A stretch of DNA of 64,000 nt, from NCBI RefSeq assembly GCF_023053635.1, contig NC_086172.1, positions 11,871,501-11,935,500 on the forward strand, given 5' to 3'. The translations under genes and the position numbers were made by a program. How positions within the stretch are numbered: position 1 is the first letter of the stretch; each line of letters begins with the position of its first letter. The DNA comes from Elgaria multicarinata webbii. Its lineage: Eukaryota > Chordata > Lepidosauria > Squamata > Anguidae. Below the pieces are notes generated by a model. The model did not search any database and was not told where the DNA came from. It saw only the letters and a list, made by a program, of their open reading frames with translations. Positions 1 to 10,588 of this stretch are shown here, in pieces.

Positions 1-54
1 CCCAGAGAGCTCTGGCTATGGGGGCTGTATATAAGTGTAATAAATAAATAAAAT
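1..54 (+). mobile_element. L2-type LINE 3' tail, cut by window edge
   Basis: The motif CCAGAGAGCTCTGGCTATGG followed by GTATATAAGTGTAATAAATAAATAA is the 3' terminus of the commonest LINE in this window. Complete-tailed copies whose upstream part encodes L2-like reverse-transcriptase C termini (for example 34880-35787) end in the same way. Confidence 0.8.
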
Positions 55-1470
55 GGGATAAAACTGTTAGGGGAAACACTGGTTGCTTACTCCTTTATTG
101 ACAAAGGTAAAAAGTAGCAACAATTTATAGATTGTTCACATGAAGGACACAAGTACAGCTGATATGCACTGTAACGCAGACACAACCACCTTAATCCAGT
201 AGAACATGAGAGAAGCAACATTCCACCTATTCGATTTTATTAGAGATAAATAATGTGCTTCTCATTTGCTGTAAACAGATTTACATAGGACATAGCACCA
301 GAGTTCAGAGTCCTGCATGAGCTTATGGAAAAGTCATTTGACTCAGAAAGAGTCCCGTTGCATTCCCGTTTGACCTGAAAGGCTGCTGTTTGGTGCAACA
401 GAGCTGTTGCGGCTCCAAAGTGGCTAGTAGCCAAGTTTATTTCATTTTACATATAAAAATACCATTGGAACAGGCAATCTGAAAACTCATTGGGCTTGGT
501 GTACAAACATTACACTTAATTACAGCATTACCAGGTGTTAACAACACACACACACAACTTAAAACCACAGATGTATTGCTTCCCCACTCGCTTCCGTGAT
601 TGTCAAGAATTTCATCGCTGCTGTTGGTTGTCAGGGCTGTTTCAGAACTAGGGAAACTCAACAAATCTCACACGTTAGGAAAGCCAGTCAGAATATTATA
701 TAATGTTCAACCTCCCCCTTCCCCACCATCACAAGCACGCCCACAGCCAGGAAAACGAAGCAAATTAAACTTGTGCCTATTGTGTCACTGGATATAGATC
801 ATCTGGAATTTGCACTCTTAGAATCACAGAACAGTAGAGTTGGAAGTTGCTGCATCCCATAGTAGAACTGTATTAGTAGGAGGGTGAAGGGAGGTATGTT
901 GAAGTTTATGGCACAGCAGTAGCTAGGCCACAATGTATCACACACTCACTAGTATGAAGGAGCACAGTGATTTACTACAAATAAAAATACAGAGGCGGCC
1001 ATATCACAGCTGAATCTCAAAACAATTATTCAGGGTGTGTCACAAACAGCATCACATCTGAAGATTACTACATAGGTGGAAGCCTCATGATCTTCACGGG
1101 CACCGCAACATTTGCAACTGCCATGTTTACTATAGTGGAGGTGTGGAACACAGATTTGGTGGTAGATGTTCAAATCCCAGCAACACTCATTTTCTTCTGC
1201 GCATGAACACAGTGGGATTTGGACATTTAAGGGGTAAATGTTCAGATCCCAGCAGCACTCTTTTTTTTATACACTCACATCTTGAACACTCGGAAACAAG
1301 TGCCATCAATTTCAAAAGGAACTTATTCCCAAGTAAGTGTGCTTTGGATTGTAGTCTTGCTTGTTAAAGAGAAGCATCTAGAGAGAGGTGCCTCTTCTAA
1401 GGCTTCATACTGGCTTGAAGATAACTTCTTTTACCAAGAGATTGTCCAGCCACACCTGTCCCACTTTGCT
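55..1470 (-). other. Probable CNRIP1 3' UTR and downstream flank
   Basis: This stretch follows the CNRIP1 stop codon and is largely free of recognised repeats. Minus-strand AATAAA signals (TTTATT on the plus strand) occur at 441-436, 241-236 and 99-94, which would give 3' UTRs of about 1.0 to 1.4 kb. I cannot tell which is used. A short trace resembling a CR1 tail (AATCACAGAACAGTAGAGTT) lies near 821-842. No other gene was recognised. Confidence 0.5.
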
Positions 1471-1635
1471 TCAGAAGAAGGTTTCTTTGTTTATCCACAT
1501 GAGGCTGCGTGTCTCGTTGGGTTTGCATTCATATTCAATGCATCCAAAACTGTTTCCCCACTGGCAATGATCTCGCTTGTGGTAGTTGTAGAATTTGACC
1601 TGCCAGACTGTTTCGAAAGCGCCGATGTCAGTGAC
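1471..1635 (-). CDS. CNRIP1: CNRIP1 coding exon 3 with stop codon
   Basis: The final coding exon (165 nt) encodes residues 109-162 and TGA at 1473-1471. It is too short to show as a long reading frame and was found by reading the minus strand for the family signature. The acceptor is TTCTCTCCAG. The peptide starts [20 protein letters not shown] and ends [10 protein letters not shown], where the human protein ends in ESFL. The last residues of CNRIP1 are the reported CB1-contact region, so the changed C terminus is a mild point of interest. A 127-residue open frame on the opposite strand (1282-1665) is a shadow of this exon. Confidence 0.96.
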   Translation of the reverse strand, partial: VTDIGAFETVWQVKFYNYHKRDHCQWGNSFGCIEYECKPNETRSLMWINKETFF

Positions 1636-2137
1636 CTGGAGAGAATAAGCCCACTTGTTTTTTAATATATATTTTTTTAAAAAAGAGATGTAAAAAGTTA
1701 TGTTTGCTTCTGCATTACAACAAATGCAGAGTTCCTGTGAGTATCCTGATATTCACTGAGCAACCATCCTTTATGAAAAGCAACATTAAACGAAAAAACA
1801 TTATGGTGGAATAAAGCTTTTGCGGACCAGATTCACTTAATCCGTGGAATAAGTATCAGTGCAAGCTTGATCATGTCTACTCAGAAGCAAGTCCTCCTAG
1901 ATTCAGCAGGGCTTGATCCAGTGGAGGCTGGTAGCTCCAAACCTATTTTGGGAATGGTGTTCAGCACCTTGGATAAGCTCCTTTAGAGTTCTGGCTGGTT
2001 TTGTCTGAAATTGAAAGCCACCAGCTTCGATGGGCCTATTCCCTAGTCGGTGTGTTTTGGATTGCAGTCAAAGCCCCACTGAACAGAGCGGAACTTACTT
2101 TAGAACAGACATGCATTGGATTGCACCCAGGTGGTGA

Positions 2138-2182
<45 letters not shown>

Positions 2183-5100
2183 TATTATTATTACCCGCCT
2201 CTCCCTCTGGATCGAGGCGGGGAACAACGCTAATCAAAATATAATACATAAAATTAGTTAAAAGAGCATATAAAACCAATACAATATTAAAATAACAATC
2301 ACAACATCTTAAAATTTTTAGGTTTAAAATTCATCTGGGTAGGTCTGCTGGAAGAGACTAGTCTTTGGAAGGAAAGGAACCTCTCGTGCAAGCACGGAGT
2401 CATTACTGACTCTTGGAGGGACGCCAGCTTTCGCTGACGTTTTCTTGGCAGGCCTTATAGCGTGGTGGTTTGCCATTGCCTTCCCTGGCCATTGTTACCC
2501 TTCCCCCAGCTAACTGGGTACTCATTTTACCGACCTCGGGAGGATGGAAGGCTGAGTCGACCCGAGCCGGCTGCCTGAAACCAGCTTCCGCTGGGATCGA
2601 ACTCAGGCCGTGGGGAGAGTTTCGGCTGCAGAAACTGCTGCTTTACCACTCTGCGCCACACGAGGCTCTGACTAGTCTTTACAGCTGTCTTAAACTCGGA
2701 GAGAGCTTTAAGCTGACGAATCTCCTCCGGCAGGCCAATCTGCTTTGGCAGGCCCATAGATCAGTTGTCGATTTGCGTGCGGAAAGTCCCTGGCTCAGTG
2801 CCTGGCAACTCCAATGAAAGGACCAGGTAGCAGACAATGGGAAAGGCTTCTGTCTGAGACCTTGGAGAGCCATTGCAAGAGTAAACAATACTGGGTTAGA
2901 CAGGCAAATAGCCTGACCTGGTATAGATCAGCTCCCTATCTTCCTATGGCAGATACGTATGCTGCAACATAGTTAGATCTGGTTCACAAAAGCCTTATTC
3001 CACAACAACTTTGTTGGCCTTGAAGGTGCTATAAGGTACTTTGTAGAAAAATCTATAAACACTGAATATGGCCCTCATTATCAGTTGGACCTGCAGACAG
3101 GGCCAGGTTCCAGACAGTGAACAGTGGGGCAGTAGACAGGAGGCCTTGAAACCAAGGATGTTTGTACTCCAAGCTAAAGAGAGGGCCGTTACACCACACT
3201 GGGAAACAAAGATCAGTGAGGAAAGGCTCTTATCTTCAATCAGCTGCAGCTTGGAGATAAGAGGGTTTTCGTGCCTGTGGAGAGGTGGGAGGGCATGGGA
3301 AAGAAACTGGCAGGCCTGATGTGGAACTTCTGTGGGCTTTATCTGGCTTGCAAGCTGGAGTTTCTCTACAAACAAGTATCTTGTGTTAGTATCCAATGTA
3401 GAATTGTTATTATTTGACTGCATGACAAGACCACGCACAGCTACTTGTACAGTAACCACCTCTTGTAATAAATTCAGCAGCGGCAGCGGTGGGAAAGCAG
3501 CCAAGAATTTACTTGCTTAAGAAATACAACAAGGTGGTGATCTCAGTGCCATTAGTGTAGGTCTGAAATAAGTTCACTTATGTCAATGGAAATGATAAGG
3601 CCAGGGTTTACAAGAAGAATATGCAAAGCACAGTTGGCCTACTTGCTCTAACCACATCCAATTTGCATTTGCAGTCAGAGGTCTTGAAAGAAACCAGATT
3701 AAAGGGGGGGGGGAGGAAGAAAGAATTAAAAAGCAGTTGGTCATGTTATTGCTGACAGCTAACCTTTGTCAGAATTTTCATCCCAGTGCTTTGGAGCTGA
3801 CCTTTGCTCATCTACATACATTAAGTTTTTCCAGAACAGTGATTATTGTAAAATTCCTTTCCAGGATGACTTTTCAGCCAAGTCAGAATCAGAAGCTCTC
3901 GTGTCTCATCTAGCAGACTTAAATAGTGGCTCCTGCTTACTGGTACTTTATACAGTGGCATCCGGGTACATGGAAATTTACAGTGCAACATTTAAGAGAG
4001 AGGATCCTTCCCCAAAGAACTTACAGTTGAAATTTCAGCAGTAGAGATGCAAGAGGGAAAGGGTAGGAAAGAGGAGAGAAGGGTAAGAAGGGATGAATGC
4101 GTCCCCATCACCAACTATGAAGCTGAAACTAGGCTTGCATGAGGACAGCCGTGTTTATTCATTTACTCTCCCAGTTCTAAGTTCAACAGTAGCCCACTTA
4201 ATTCTAAGTTCTGCTTAGAGTCACTCTGATTACTACACTTAAAAATACAAAAATTACCATTTAATAATAAGCCATGGAGCCCATCGTTTAAAAGTGTGTG
4301 AATAGTGACCTAGAAATGGCCCCAGTATGAAAACATAAGTGGGTGCTTTAAAAAGAAGAGTAATCCTTCTCAAAACAAGTCTTCCTGTTTAGGGTTTTTC
4401 CAGGTCTTTTATAAGGCTGGATTTAAAAGAACTGGCAAAGTGGTGGCATAATTTATTCCCTGATAGTTGTCAACATTGAAACTGTTTCGAAGTCTAGCTT
4501 TGTAGACCACCTTTTCCCAACCTGGTGCCCTCTAGATACTTTAGATTTCAATTCCGATCAGCCAGACAGCATGATGAATGGTCAGGAATCCTGAGAGTTG
4601 CCATCCAAAACATCTGGAGGATACCAGGTTGAGGAAGGTTGTTATACTGCAAGAGGTGCATGAGAGTGAGTGGAGCTGTAGCCATATGTCCCCAAGCTTG
4701 GTTGATTCAGGCACTTTTCTCCTCAGCCCAGCTCATTTCCAGTGCTGAAGACAGGTAGCAAACAAAATGCCTGAAATAACCAAATACAGAGAAGAGACCG
4801 TTCAGCCTACACGAGTTTGTGCCGATAGTGGCCCCATTCAGAAGACACCTTAAACCATGGCTTTAACCACAGTGAATAAACCAAAAATCCTTATTAACCC
4901 TGGTTAAAGCCATGGTTTAAGTTGTCTTCTGAACAGGCCCAATGATGACGATACTATTACTACTACGAAGCCCCTGTACATGACTGCCCCTCCATTGTGA
5001 CTATTATGGCCCCAAGAAGTTAAGGACATGCTTCAGTTTTTAAGCTACCTTGAGGATTCATTATGACGGAAAGGTTTTAAATAATAAGTGCTTTCCACTT

Positions 5101-7862
5101 GCACTGTTTTCAGCCATGTTCCAAACTCACAGGGATCTTGAGCGCATGGCACAATAGACCTCCCACTGAAAACTTAAGCGGAGTGAGGGAAGAATTGTTT
5201 TGTACTGCCAGAGATGTTCTGAAGGGCTCTTCCTTTCTCAACTGGAAACCAAGTGTTATTTGAACACCTGTTCCTTAGGATACTTTCAGAGATTTTATGT
5301 AATAGCTAAGCATTCAGCTGCCATGCAAGACTCTGTGATCGACAGCTATGTAATAGTGTAGCTTCCCCCAACCTGGTGTCCTCCAAATGTGTTAGACCTA
5401 TTATTCACAGCCAGCATAACCACTAGACAGGTCTATTAATGACCCTGTTCAGATGACACATTAAGCCACAGTAGTTAAGCATTTTGAGCTAAGCGTTATG
5501 ACTTAGCGTGTTGTGTGAACCATTCCTAACCATGGTGGATATATAAACATGGTTTAAACACTCTCACTCATCATTTGCTGCAAAAGGGTTAGCGGTCTAA
5601 CCATAGCTTAGCGTATCATCTGAACAGGCCCATTATGTGGGTTACTCAGCCATCGGCACGGTTTGTGTGTGTGCATCATGTGGTTTGCAGATGTGTGATG
5701 CACTGGGCCAGAAATGCTGCCACTCCCCACCCCTCCAAGGCCCTCCATAACCATCCAGGGCAGAAGTGGCAGTGCCCCATTTTGAAAAGAGGTCTCCATT
5801 TCACAAAGGTTTGTTCAAAAATTATACAAAGCTTCTGCAAACGAAGAAGCTGTTAACACAGAAATTGTGTTTAACATGAGAAGAAAAGATGCGAAAGTGT
5901 AAATATGGAGCTTTATCACACCAGCGTTATACTGTGCAATCACTGCGAATTGCGTGCAAAGGACTCTGAAGTTTTCCAGTTTATAATCTGCTTTGGCTGT
6001 GAAGCACTCCCAGGCATCCTGCTTTAATTGTGCTATAAAGGGAAAAGAATCAAGGTATTTAGCTACTAGTTTGACTGTAAAGTACTCCCAGGCATCCTGC
6101 TTTAATTGTGCTACAAAGGCAAAAGCCTCGCCCTATTTTGCTACTAGTTTTCGAGCGTATCATTTGTTGTTTTCCAAGCGGCCACTGGGGCACGGGAGCA
6201 GGATTTGAAGAAAAATTAAACAAATGCTTACATCTACGTAAGCTTTAAAGATAAAGACATCAAAATTTGCACAGTAATAGATATTAAGGAGAGCTTTAAG
6301 CATACCAATTTTGAATCAGATTGGGTCATCCGTTGATTTTTTTATGTTTTTTTTTACTTTCCCCCCCTTAAACCCACTTCCTGGTATGCAGAGGATCTAG
6401 CCACCTGGTAGCAAAAACAACAACAACAACAACGCCAACAGCTTAGTGCTGCAGGGGATAATTCGAGGGAAACAGGTACGTGGGATGAAGCTAACGTTTT
6501 CAGCTATCTATCAGTGATTGGGCAGTCTCAACCTGAGCACCTTTATGCAGACAACCTACAACCCACTCTCAAGTGTGGATATTATCACTGAATGTGAGAA
6601 ATGACAGAACCAACACTGCCTTGACAATGTTGTGTTGGTAGAGCCTGCAAGAAGTTTTTATTTTTTAAAAAAATCCCACATAAATTGAATTACTTAGTGG
6701 GGCTTGACCATGGTAAGATCGCAGAGAGGTCCGCCTGGCGCCTACACTGTACTCCTTTCGTCGCCAGCTGAAGACCTTTTTATTCACTCAGTATTTTAAC
6801 ACTTAATTTTAACTTAAATTTAAATTATACTGTTTTAACTCTGTATTTTAACCTTATATCAATTTTGCTGCATGGTTTTATCCTGGTTGTGCTTTTTATA
6901 TTGTATTTTGTATTTGTATTTTTAACTTGTTGGCTGTTTTATGATGATTTTAATTTTTGTGAACCGCCCAGAGAGCTTCGGCTATTGGGCGGTATAAAAA
7001 TGTAATAAATAAATAAATAAATAAATAAAATGTTATAACAAAGCTTTCCCCAACCTGGTGCCCTCCGGATGTTTTGGCCATCCAACTCTTATCAGCCCCA
7101 GCCAGCATAGACAATGGTCAGGGATTATGGGAGTTGTAGTCAAAACATCTAAAAGGGAAAAAAGAGGGGGGAAATCTGGTGGGCACCAGGTTGGGAGAGG
7201 CTGTAAAGAGCTGTAAAAGAACCAAGAACCCTTTAATGACTCCTGACAATAAGAATAAGGGATGGTAGAAAACATAAGACATGCTAGCACAGTAACTGTT
7301 GACAGCAGCTGATGCTTTCGTATGTTATCAACCATCTGTCAGGGATGCTTTAGGGTGGATCCCTGCATTGAGCAGGGGGTTGGACTTGATGGCCTTGTAG
7401 GCCCCGTCCAACTCTGCGATTCTACGATTCTATGATATAATTCCTTAGTTAAGGACAAATATAATTCATCTTATGAAGTATTTAAAAAGCTCTAGAAAAA
7501 CCTGATTGCCAAATGTTGCTTTCCACATCTTGCATGTCCCTCAGGGTTGTGGTCAGGGTTGCCATGGTATTTCCCAGGGTGTGTTTTACTGCCTTGGAAA
7601 AAACAAACTCTAGCCCTCCGCTCCAATAACCACAACATTGGGGTGGTGCTGGTGGGGGAATTGAATCGCAAACTGTTTAATAACACAGAAAACTGCAGTG
7701 GATTACACATTGTTAAAACCGATTCCATTTTTTGGCAGACAAACCACAAAAATATATTACGGTTGTTAAATAAGACAGTGACTCTGGACAATACTATTGG
7801 CTTATTAATTAGCATTCTGGCTTGCTGTTTTTCCCAAGGAAGGCCTGGTTTACATACATACA

Positions 7863-7910
<48 letters not shown>

Positions 7911-10588
7911 ATACCACTAGAATGAATTGTTTCATTTGTGCTGAGCAGCATCAGAATGGACTCCACTACTGATTGCAGCCTTTGAGAACTCTTAGAAGTA
8001 TTTCGTAGTTTGAATGTTTTATATAGTTTGTGTGTTTCTTGTGCTTGCCTGTGTAGTCTAGCTGAGCTGTGAAAAATTGTCTAGTCAGAGATGACCGTAT
8101 GTAACTCTCAGAACCTCAGTGAACTAGGGCAGTGAATGGGTCAAGTGAGGTCATGAGCTCTGCGGAGTAATGATCAGTCATACTTGGAGCTTTAAGCTGT
8201 CACGGATGCTTAAAAGGTAAAAGTCCACGGTCGAGCAAAATTGCAACAGACAACATTGTGCCCTTATGCACGCTGTACCTTTTAAATAAAGACTGCATGT
8301 TATGTATATCCATCTACTCTTTTAACTCACAATTCAGAGACAGAATGACGTTTCTAAAGTCAGAAAGGAAAAGTGGGTTTTGTATTTTGCTCTGTTTTTC
8401 TAGCAAACAGTTGATCCCCAGTCATTTTACTTCTCTCTGAAGTGGAGAAATGAAGTAGTTAAGGAACACGAAATGCTGTAAAGACTCTCTGGGCCCTGAC
8501 CTTTAACACTGAAGAATACCAATCTGACCCGCATTTTATTTCACAAGCCATTCTGCTTTATTCAGTACGAAACCTTCATTCACCCTTATGAAGCCTTCAT
8601 TCACCCGCATGTTCATTCACTTCTGATCTCCGCTGCCCCTGCCAGATGGGTGGCACCCCACACCCAGGTTTATACACTACCTGCATGTTGACTTGTATTG
8701 GCTGCCTCTCCCCACTTTTGGTGTGAGTAACTCCTTCTGTATCATAGATTCCAGTATAAGTAACGGCCTGCGGTTCTCTTGAGGTCTGTTCCAAGGGCAC
8801 AGTTACTCCTCCTATCTCCATCGTCCTGAAACAGTATTTACTTTCCTTAGTATAGAGCAGTTCTTCGCAATCCTCTCTCGGGGAGAGTTCTCAAACAACA
8901 ATGTTAGGTTATTGCCATTCAGGCCAGTGAATGCAAAAATAAGCCAGGCAGGGACTTCTCAAAAGCAAGCAAGTATTCAATTCCATCACCTTAAGCGGAG
9001 CACCTGCGTGATACTGCGTCTGCCCCCCCCCCTCCACGAGGGTTGCTTTAAATATATACTGCTGCCTCTTTGTGCTGATGTCTATGTTTGGAATCAACAA
9101 CCTCATCACCACACTGTTCACCTTAAGTGTGAATGAATAAGCTCACTTTGAGCAGGGGAGTGTGGCCTAGCCCTCAGAAGGAAAGCAGGGCCTTGATTTT
9201 AACGACATATTTCATGTTTACAGCTCAAGAGAAATAAGTGGAACATACCACTGTGTTGGTCTTGAGGGTGCCTAGGAACATTAAAAGCTGCATGTTACAC
9301 AGTGGAACCATTGGGCTCAGAACTGTCTGCACCTGCCTCCCCAAACCTGAGCCCTTGGGATTTCAACTCCCATTAGCCCCAGCCAACTTGTCCAGTGGTC
9401 AGGAATGCTGGGGGTTGCAGTCCAAAAGGTCTGGAGGTCACCATGTTGGGGAAGGCACTACTGGCTCAAGGACTCTTTCCTTGCCCTACCTGGAGATATC
9501 AAGGATTGAACCTGCAACCTTCTGCATGCAAAACAGGCGCTCGACTACCGCACTACAGCCCCTGACTGCCAGCTCCATCATTCCCAAGAGGGAGTGGAGG
9601 TGTCTTTTGTGGCTGGGTAGCAGCTCTGCCATTCCAAGGTAAGTAAAGTCAAGCCACCTAGCCTTCATTTAAGGGGCACCCATAACATCTCTCCCTCCAG
9701 GGAGGCTGGCAGGCGTAGTAAGGTTGTGTCAAAGGAAGGGTTTAGTGTGTGTGTGTGTGTATAAAAGTCAGAAGCTCCTTAGTCTGCCATACTTGAAGCC
9801 ACCCACAACGGAGAAGAGGACGTGTGCATGGGCGAGCAGTTATATAACAAGAGCTCCCTGCAGCTGGCGATGCAAAGCCTCGCCGACAACGGAGCCGTTC
9901 CATCTTCGCACGACTCTGTTCTGGGCATTCCCTAGAGATGCACAAACACGCGCCCTGCCCGACCTCCTCTCCCAGGCGGCTGGATGAATGCTAAACCCCG
10001 CAGGGCCTTAGTCTAGCCTCCCCCCCCCCCATTTCTTCACTTTCGGGGACGGGGGTTCCGATGGGGCGTTTCTCCCCAAAACGCCATCGCATCCCCCCCC
10101 CCGCCGCCGCCGCCCCCAGCAGTTTCCCCTCGTCCTTGGCGCGCTCGTAAGGGGGGAAAGCGAGCGTGCGTTTTTGCGCGGCGCTCCCGGGGTCTGTGCG
10201 CGCGCCCTCGCCCGCTCCGGGTCTGATTTACCGCGGCCGGGGCGGGGAGGAGAAAACGTCAAGGGCCCCGGGGGGCGGCAGAGAACGAAGCCCGGCATCC
10301 GAAAGGCATAACATGGAAGCCCTCGCCTGTCCCTTTGCCGGGAAGCGCATCTCAGATTCGCCGGCCCCGGGAAGGCGAAGCCGGGGCGGCGGGAGGGGCG
10401 CCCACTTACGTGGCCTGGATGGTGCCCGGCTTCATGGCCACCTCGAGCTTGTACTTGGCCCCTGTGAGCAGCTTGATGGTCCTGTTCTGGCCGAACCTCT
10501 GGCCGTCCACCTTGAAGTAGACGGGCCCGTCGCCGGGCTGGATCCTGAGCGAGACCTTGATGCGGACCACGGGGGGCACCTCGGCCAT
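1471..10588 (-). CDS. CNRIP1: CNRIP1, cannabinoid receptor-interacting protein 1, complete three-exon gene
   Basis: CNRIP1 is a small cytosolic protein known to bind the C-terminal tail of the CB1 cannabinoid receptor and modulate its signalling. The spliced coding sequence is join(10588..10410, 8825..8681, 1635..1471) on the minus strand: 489 nt, 162 residues plus stop, close to the 164 residues of the human protein. All introns are GT-AG and the phases match (phase 2 then phase 0). Conserved blocks include [18 protein letters not shown] in exon 1, YDTEGV and [10 protein letters not shown] in exon 2, and [14 protein letters not shown] plus [15 protein letters not shown] in exon 3. Intron 1 is 1,584 bp and intron 2 is 7,045 bp. 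Identity is very secure; the comparison with human is from memory. Confidence 0.97.
1918..2120. repeat. Interspersed repeat beginning GGAGGCTGGT, copy 1
   Basis: The left part (GTGGAGGCTGGTAGCTCC) matches 21334-21351. The block containing GTTCAGCACCTTGGATAAGC and CTTTAGAGTTCTGGCTGG is the reverse complement of sequence near 21392-21440. The family is therefore partly palindromic and probably a non-autonomous DNA transposon. Its class was not determined. Confidence 0.45.
2137..2830 (-). mobile_element. L2-type LINE 3' end with ATA-repeat tail, split by a SINE
   Basis: On the minus strand the element ends in GAGGGAGAGGCGGGTAATAA and then an (AAT)n microsatellite of about 55 bp at 2137-2192. 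Farther inside, the minus strand encodes [20 protein letters not shown], an L2-like reverse-transcriptase C-terminal motif. A tRNA-derived SINE (2367-2669) interrupts it with an 11-bp target duplication, so the LINE is older than the SINE. Confidence 0.7.
2367..2669 (-). mobile_element. tRNA-derived SINE (second family), copy 1, full length
   Basis: This is the minus-strand copy of the SINE seen at 15952-16258. The head carries an A-box-like GTGGCGCAGAGTGGTAAAGC and a B-box-like GTTCGATCCCAGCGG. The body carries AAAATGAGTACCCAG, and the tail ends in a pyrimidine-rich CCTTTCCTT stretch. Perfect target duplications GACTAGTCTTT lie at 2356-2366 and 2670-2680. Confidence 0.9.
2831..4511. other. 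CNRIP1 intron 2, no feature recognised
   Basis: Apart from a short G run near 3707 I see nothing assignable. A 169-codon open frame on the minus strand (3504-2995) has no recognised family signature and no exon signals. Confidence 0.5.
4512..4645. mobile_element. Palindromic MITE, CCCCAACCTGGTGCCCTCCA family
   Basis: The left arm (TTCCCAACCTGGTGCCCTCT) and right arm (ATCTGGAGGATACCAGGTTG) are inverted copies flanking a CAGCCAG...ATGGTCAGG centre. Other full or partial copies lie at 7041-7205, 9330-9457, 12612-12705, 17393-17462, 29062-29160, 37665-37770, 39130-39270, 59330-59370 and 63394-63462. It is a small non-autonomous DNA transposon; the superfamily is not settled here. Confidence 0.7.
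4830..4940. mobile_element. Foldback MITE, GGCCC-TTCAGAAGACACC family, copy 1
   Basis: The arms GAAGACACCTTAAACCATGG and CCATGGTTTAAGTTGTCTTC are near-perfect inverted repeats with only a few unpaired bases at the centre, so the transcript would form one long hairpin. A second copy is at 43929-44039. GGCC termini resemble PIF/Harbinger MITEs, but no clean target duplication was seen. Confidence 0.7.
5441..5631. mobile_element. MITE, GGCCCTGTTCAGA family with TTAAGCATTTTGAGC body, copy 1
   Basis: The element runs from GACCCTGTTCAGATGACAC to ATCATCTGAACAGGCC, inverted ends of about 18 bp. The same layout, including AACCATGGTGG and TTGCTGCAAAAGG, recurs at 37103-37292. Harbinger-like by its termini only. 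A half copy of the CCTGGTGCCCTCC family lies just before it, near 5367-5440. Confidence 0.65.
5909..6360 (+). repeat. Interspersed repeat with ATAAAGACATCAAAATTTG module, copy 1
   Basis: From TTTATCACACCAGCGTTATA onward this matches, in inverse orientation, 53085-53420. It contains an imperfect internal duplication of about 85 bp (ACTCCCAGGCATCCTGCTTT occurs twice, near 6007 and 6082). Its 3' part includes AAAGATAAAGACATCAAAAT and CATCCGTTGATTTTTT, a module also found three times in tandem inside the 892-bp element at 48724-49615. Confidence 0.65.
6721..7029 (+). mobile_element. L2-type LINE 3' end
   Basis: The sequence begins GCAGAGAGGTCCGCCTGGCG and is nearly identical to the last 300 bp of the element at 34880-35787. 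It ends in the GAACCGCCCAGAGAGCTTCG tail and (AAAT)n. It is 5' truncated. Confidence 0.85.
7041..7205. mobile_element. Palindromic MITE, CCTGGTGCCCTCC family
   Basis: The arms CCCCAACCTGGTGCCCTCCG and GGTGGGCACCAGGTTGGGAG are inverted copies around a GCCAGCATAGACAATGGTCA centre. It lies directly after the L2 tail. The right half carries a purine-rich insertion (AAAAGGGAAAAAAGAGGGG). Confidence 0.75.
7334..7437 (+). mobile_element. CR1 LINE 3' end fragment
   Basis: The run CATCTGTCAGGGATGCTTTA, then TTGAGCAGGGGGTTGGACTT, and the closing TCTACGATTCTATGAT repeat identify the CR1 3' terminus. It is a heavily 5'-truncated insertion in CNRIP1 intron 2. Confidence 0.9.
7857..7911. repeat. (TA)n microsatellite
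   Basis: A short CATA stretch leads into about 22 TA units. It explains the low-complexity open frames on both strands here. Confidence 0.95.
8681..8825 (-). CDS. CNRIP1: CNRIP1 coding exon 2
   Basis: The exon (145 nt) encodes residues 60-108. The acceptor reads TTTCAG before GACGATGG, and the donor is GTAGTG after ATG CAG. The translation runs from [12 protein letters not shown] through [19 protein letters not shown] to PIQVNMQ, aligning without gaps to the middle of human CNRIP1. An internal ATG makes it look like a stand-alone reading frame, but it starts at an acceptor and its conserved part ends at the donor. Confidence 0.96.
9330..9457. mobile_element. Palindromic MITE, CCTGGTGCCCTCC family, diverged
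   Basis: The left arm CCCCAAACCTGAGCCCTTGG and right arm GGTCTGGAGGTCACCATGTT match the family. The CCAGCCAACTTGTCCAGTGG centre is retained. It lies in CNRIP1 intron 1. Confidence 0.65.
9465..9565 (-). mobile_element. tRNA-derived SINE fragment, tRNA-Ala-like head
   Basis: On the minus strand the sequence reads GGGGCTGTAGTGCGGTAGTC, then TTTTGCATGCAGAAGGTTGC and GGTTCAATCCTTGATATCTC, an A box/B box layout close to a tRNA-Ala gene. The mutated stem and flanking repeat DNA argue against a working tRNA gene. Confidence 0.6.

Noticed and set aside
1282-1665. 127-codon plus-strand open frame
   Set aside because: It is the antisense shadow of CNRIP1 exon 3, whose minus-strand peptide is clearly conserved.
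2995-3504. 169-codon minus-strand open frame
   Set aside because: No family signature, no splice or start context, and it lies inside CNRIP1 intron 2.
2995-3520. Possible LTR-like stretch ending near an AATAAA signal
   Set aside because: No paired terminal repeat, no primer-binding site and no second copy in the window.
7492-7972. 141- to 147-codon frames on both strands
   Set aside because: They run through a (TA)n microsatellite and give alternating Ile-Tyr; low-complexity artefact.
9465-9565. Possible tRNA-Ala gene on the minus strand
   Set aside because: Box elements are visible but the stems are mutated and SINE-like sequence continues; called a SINE fragment.
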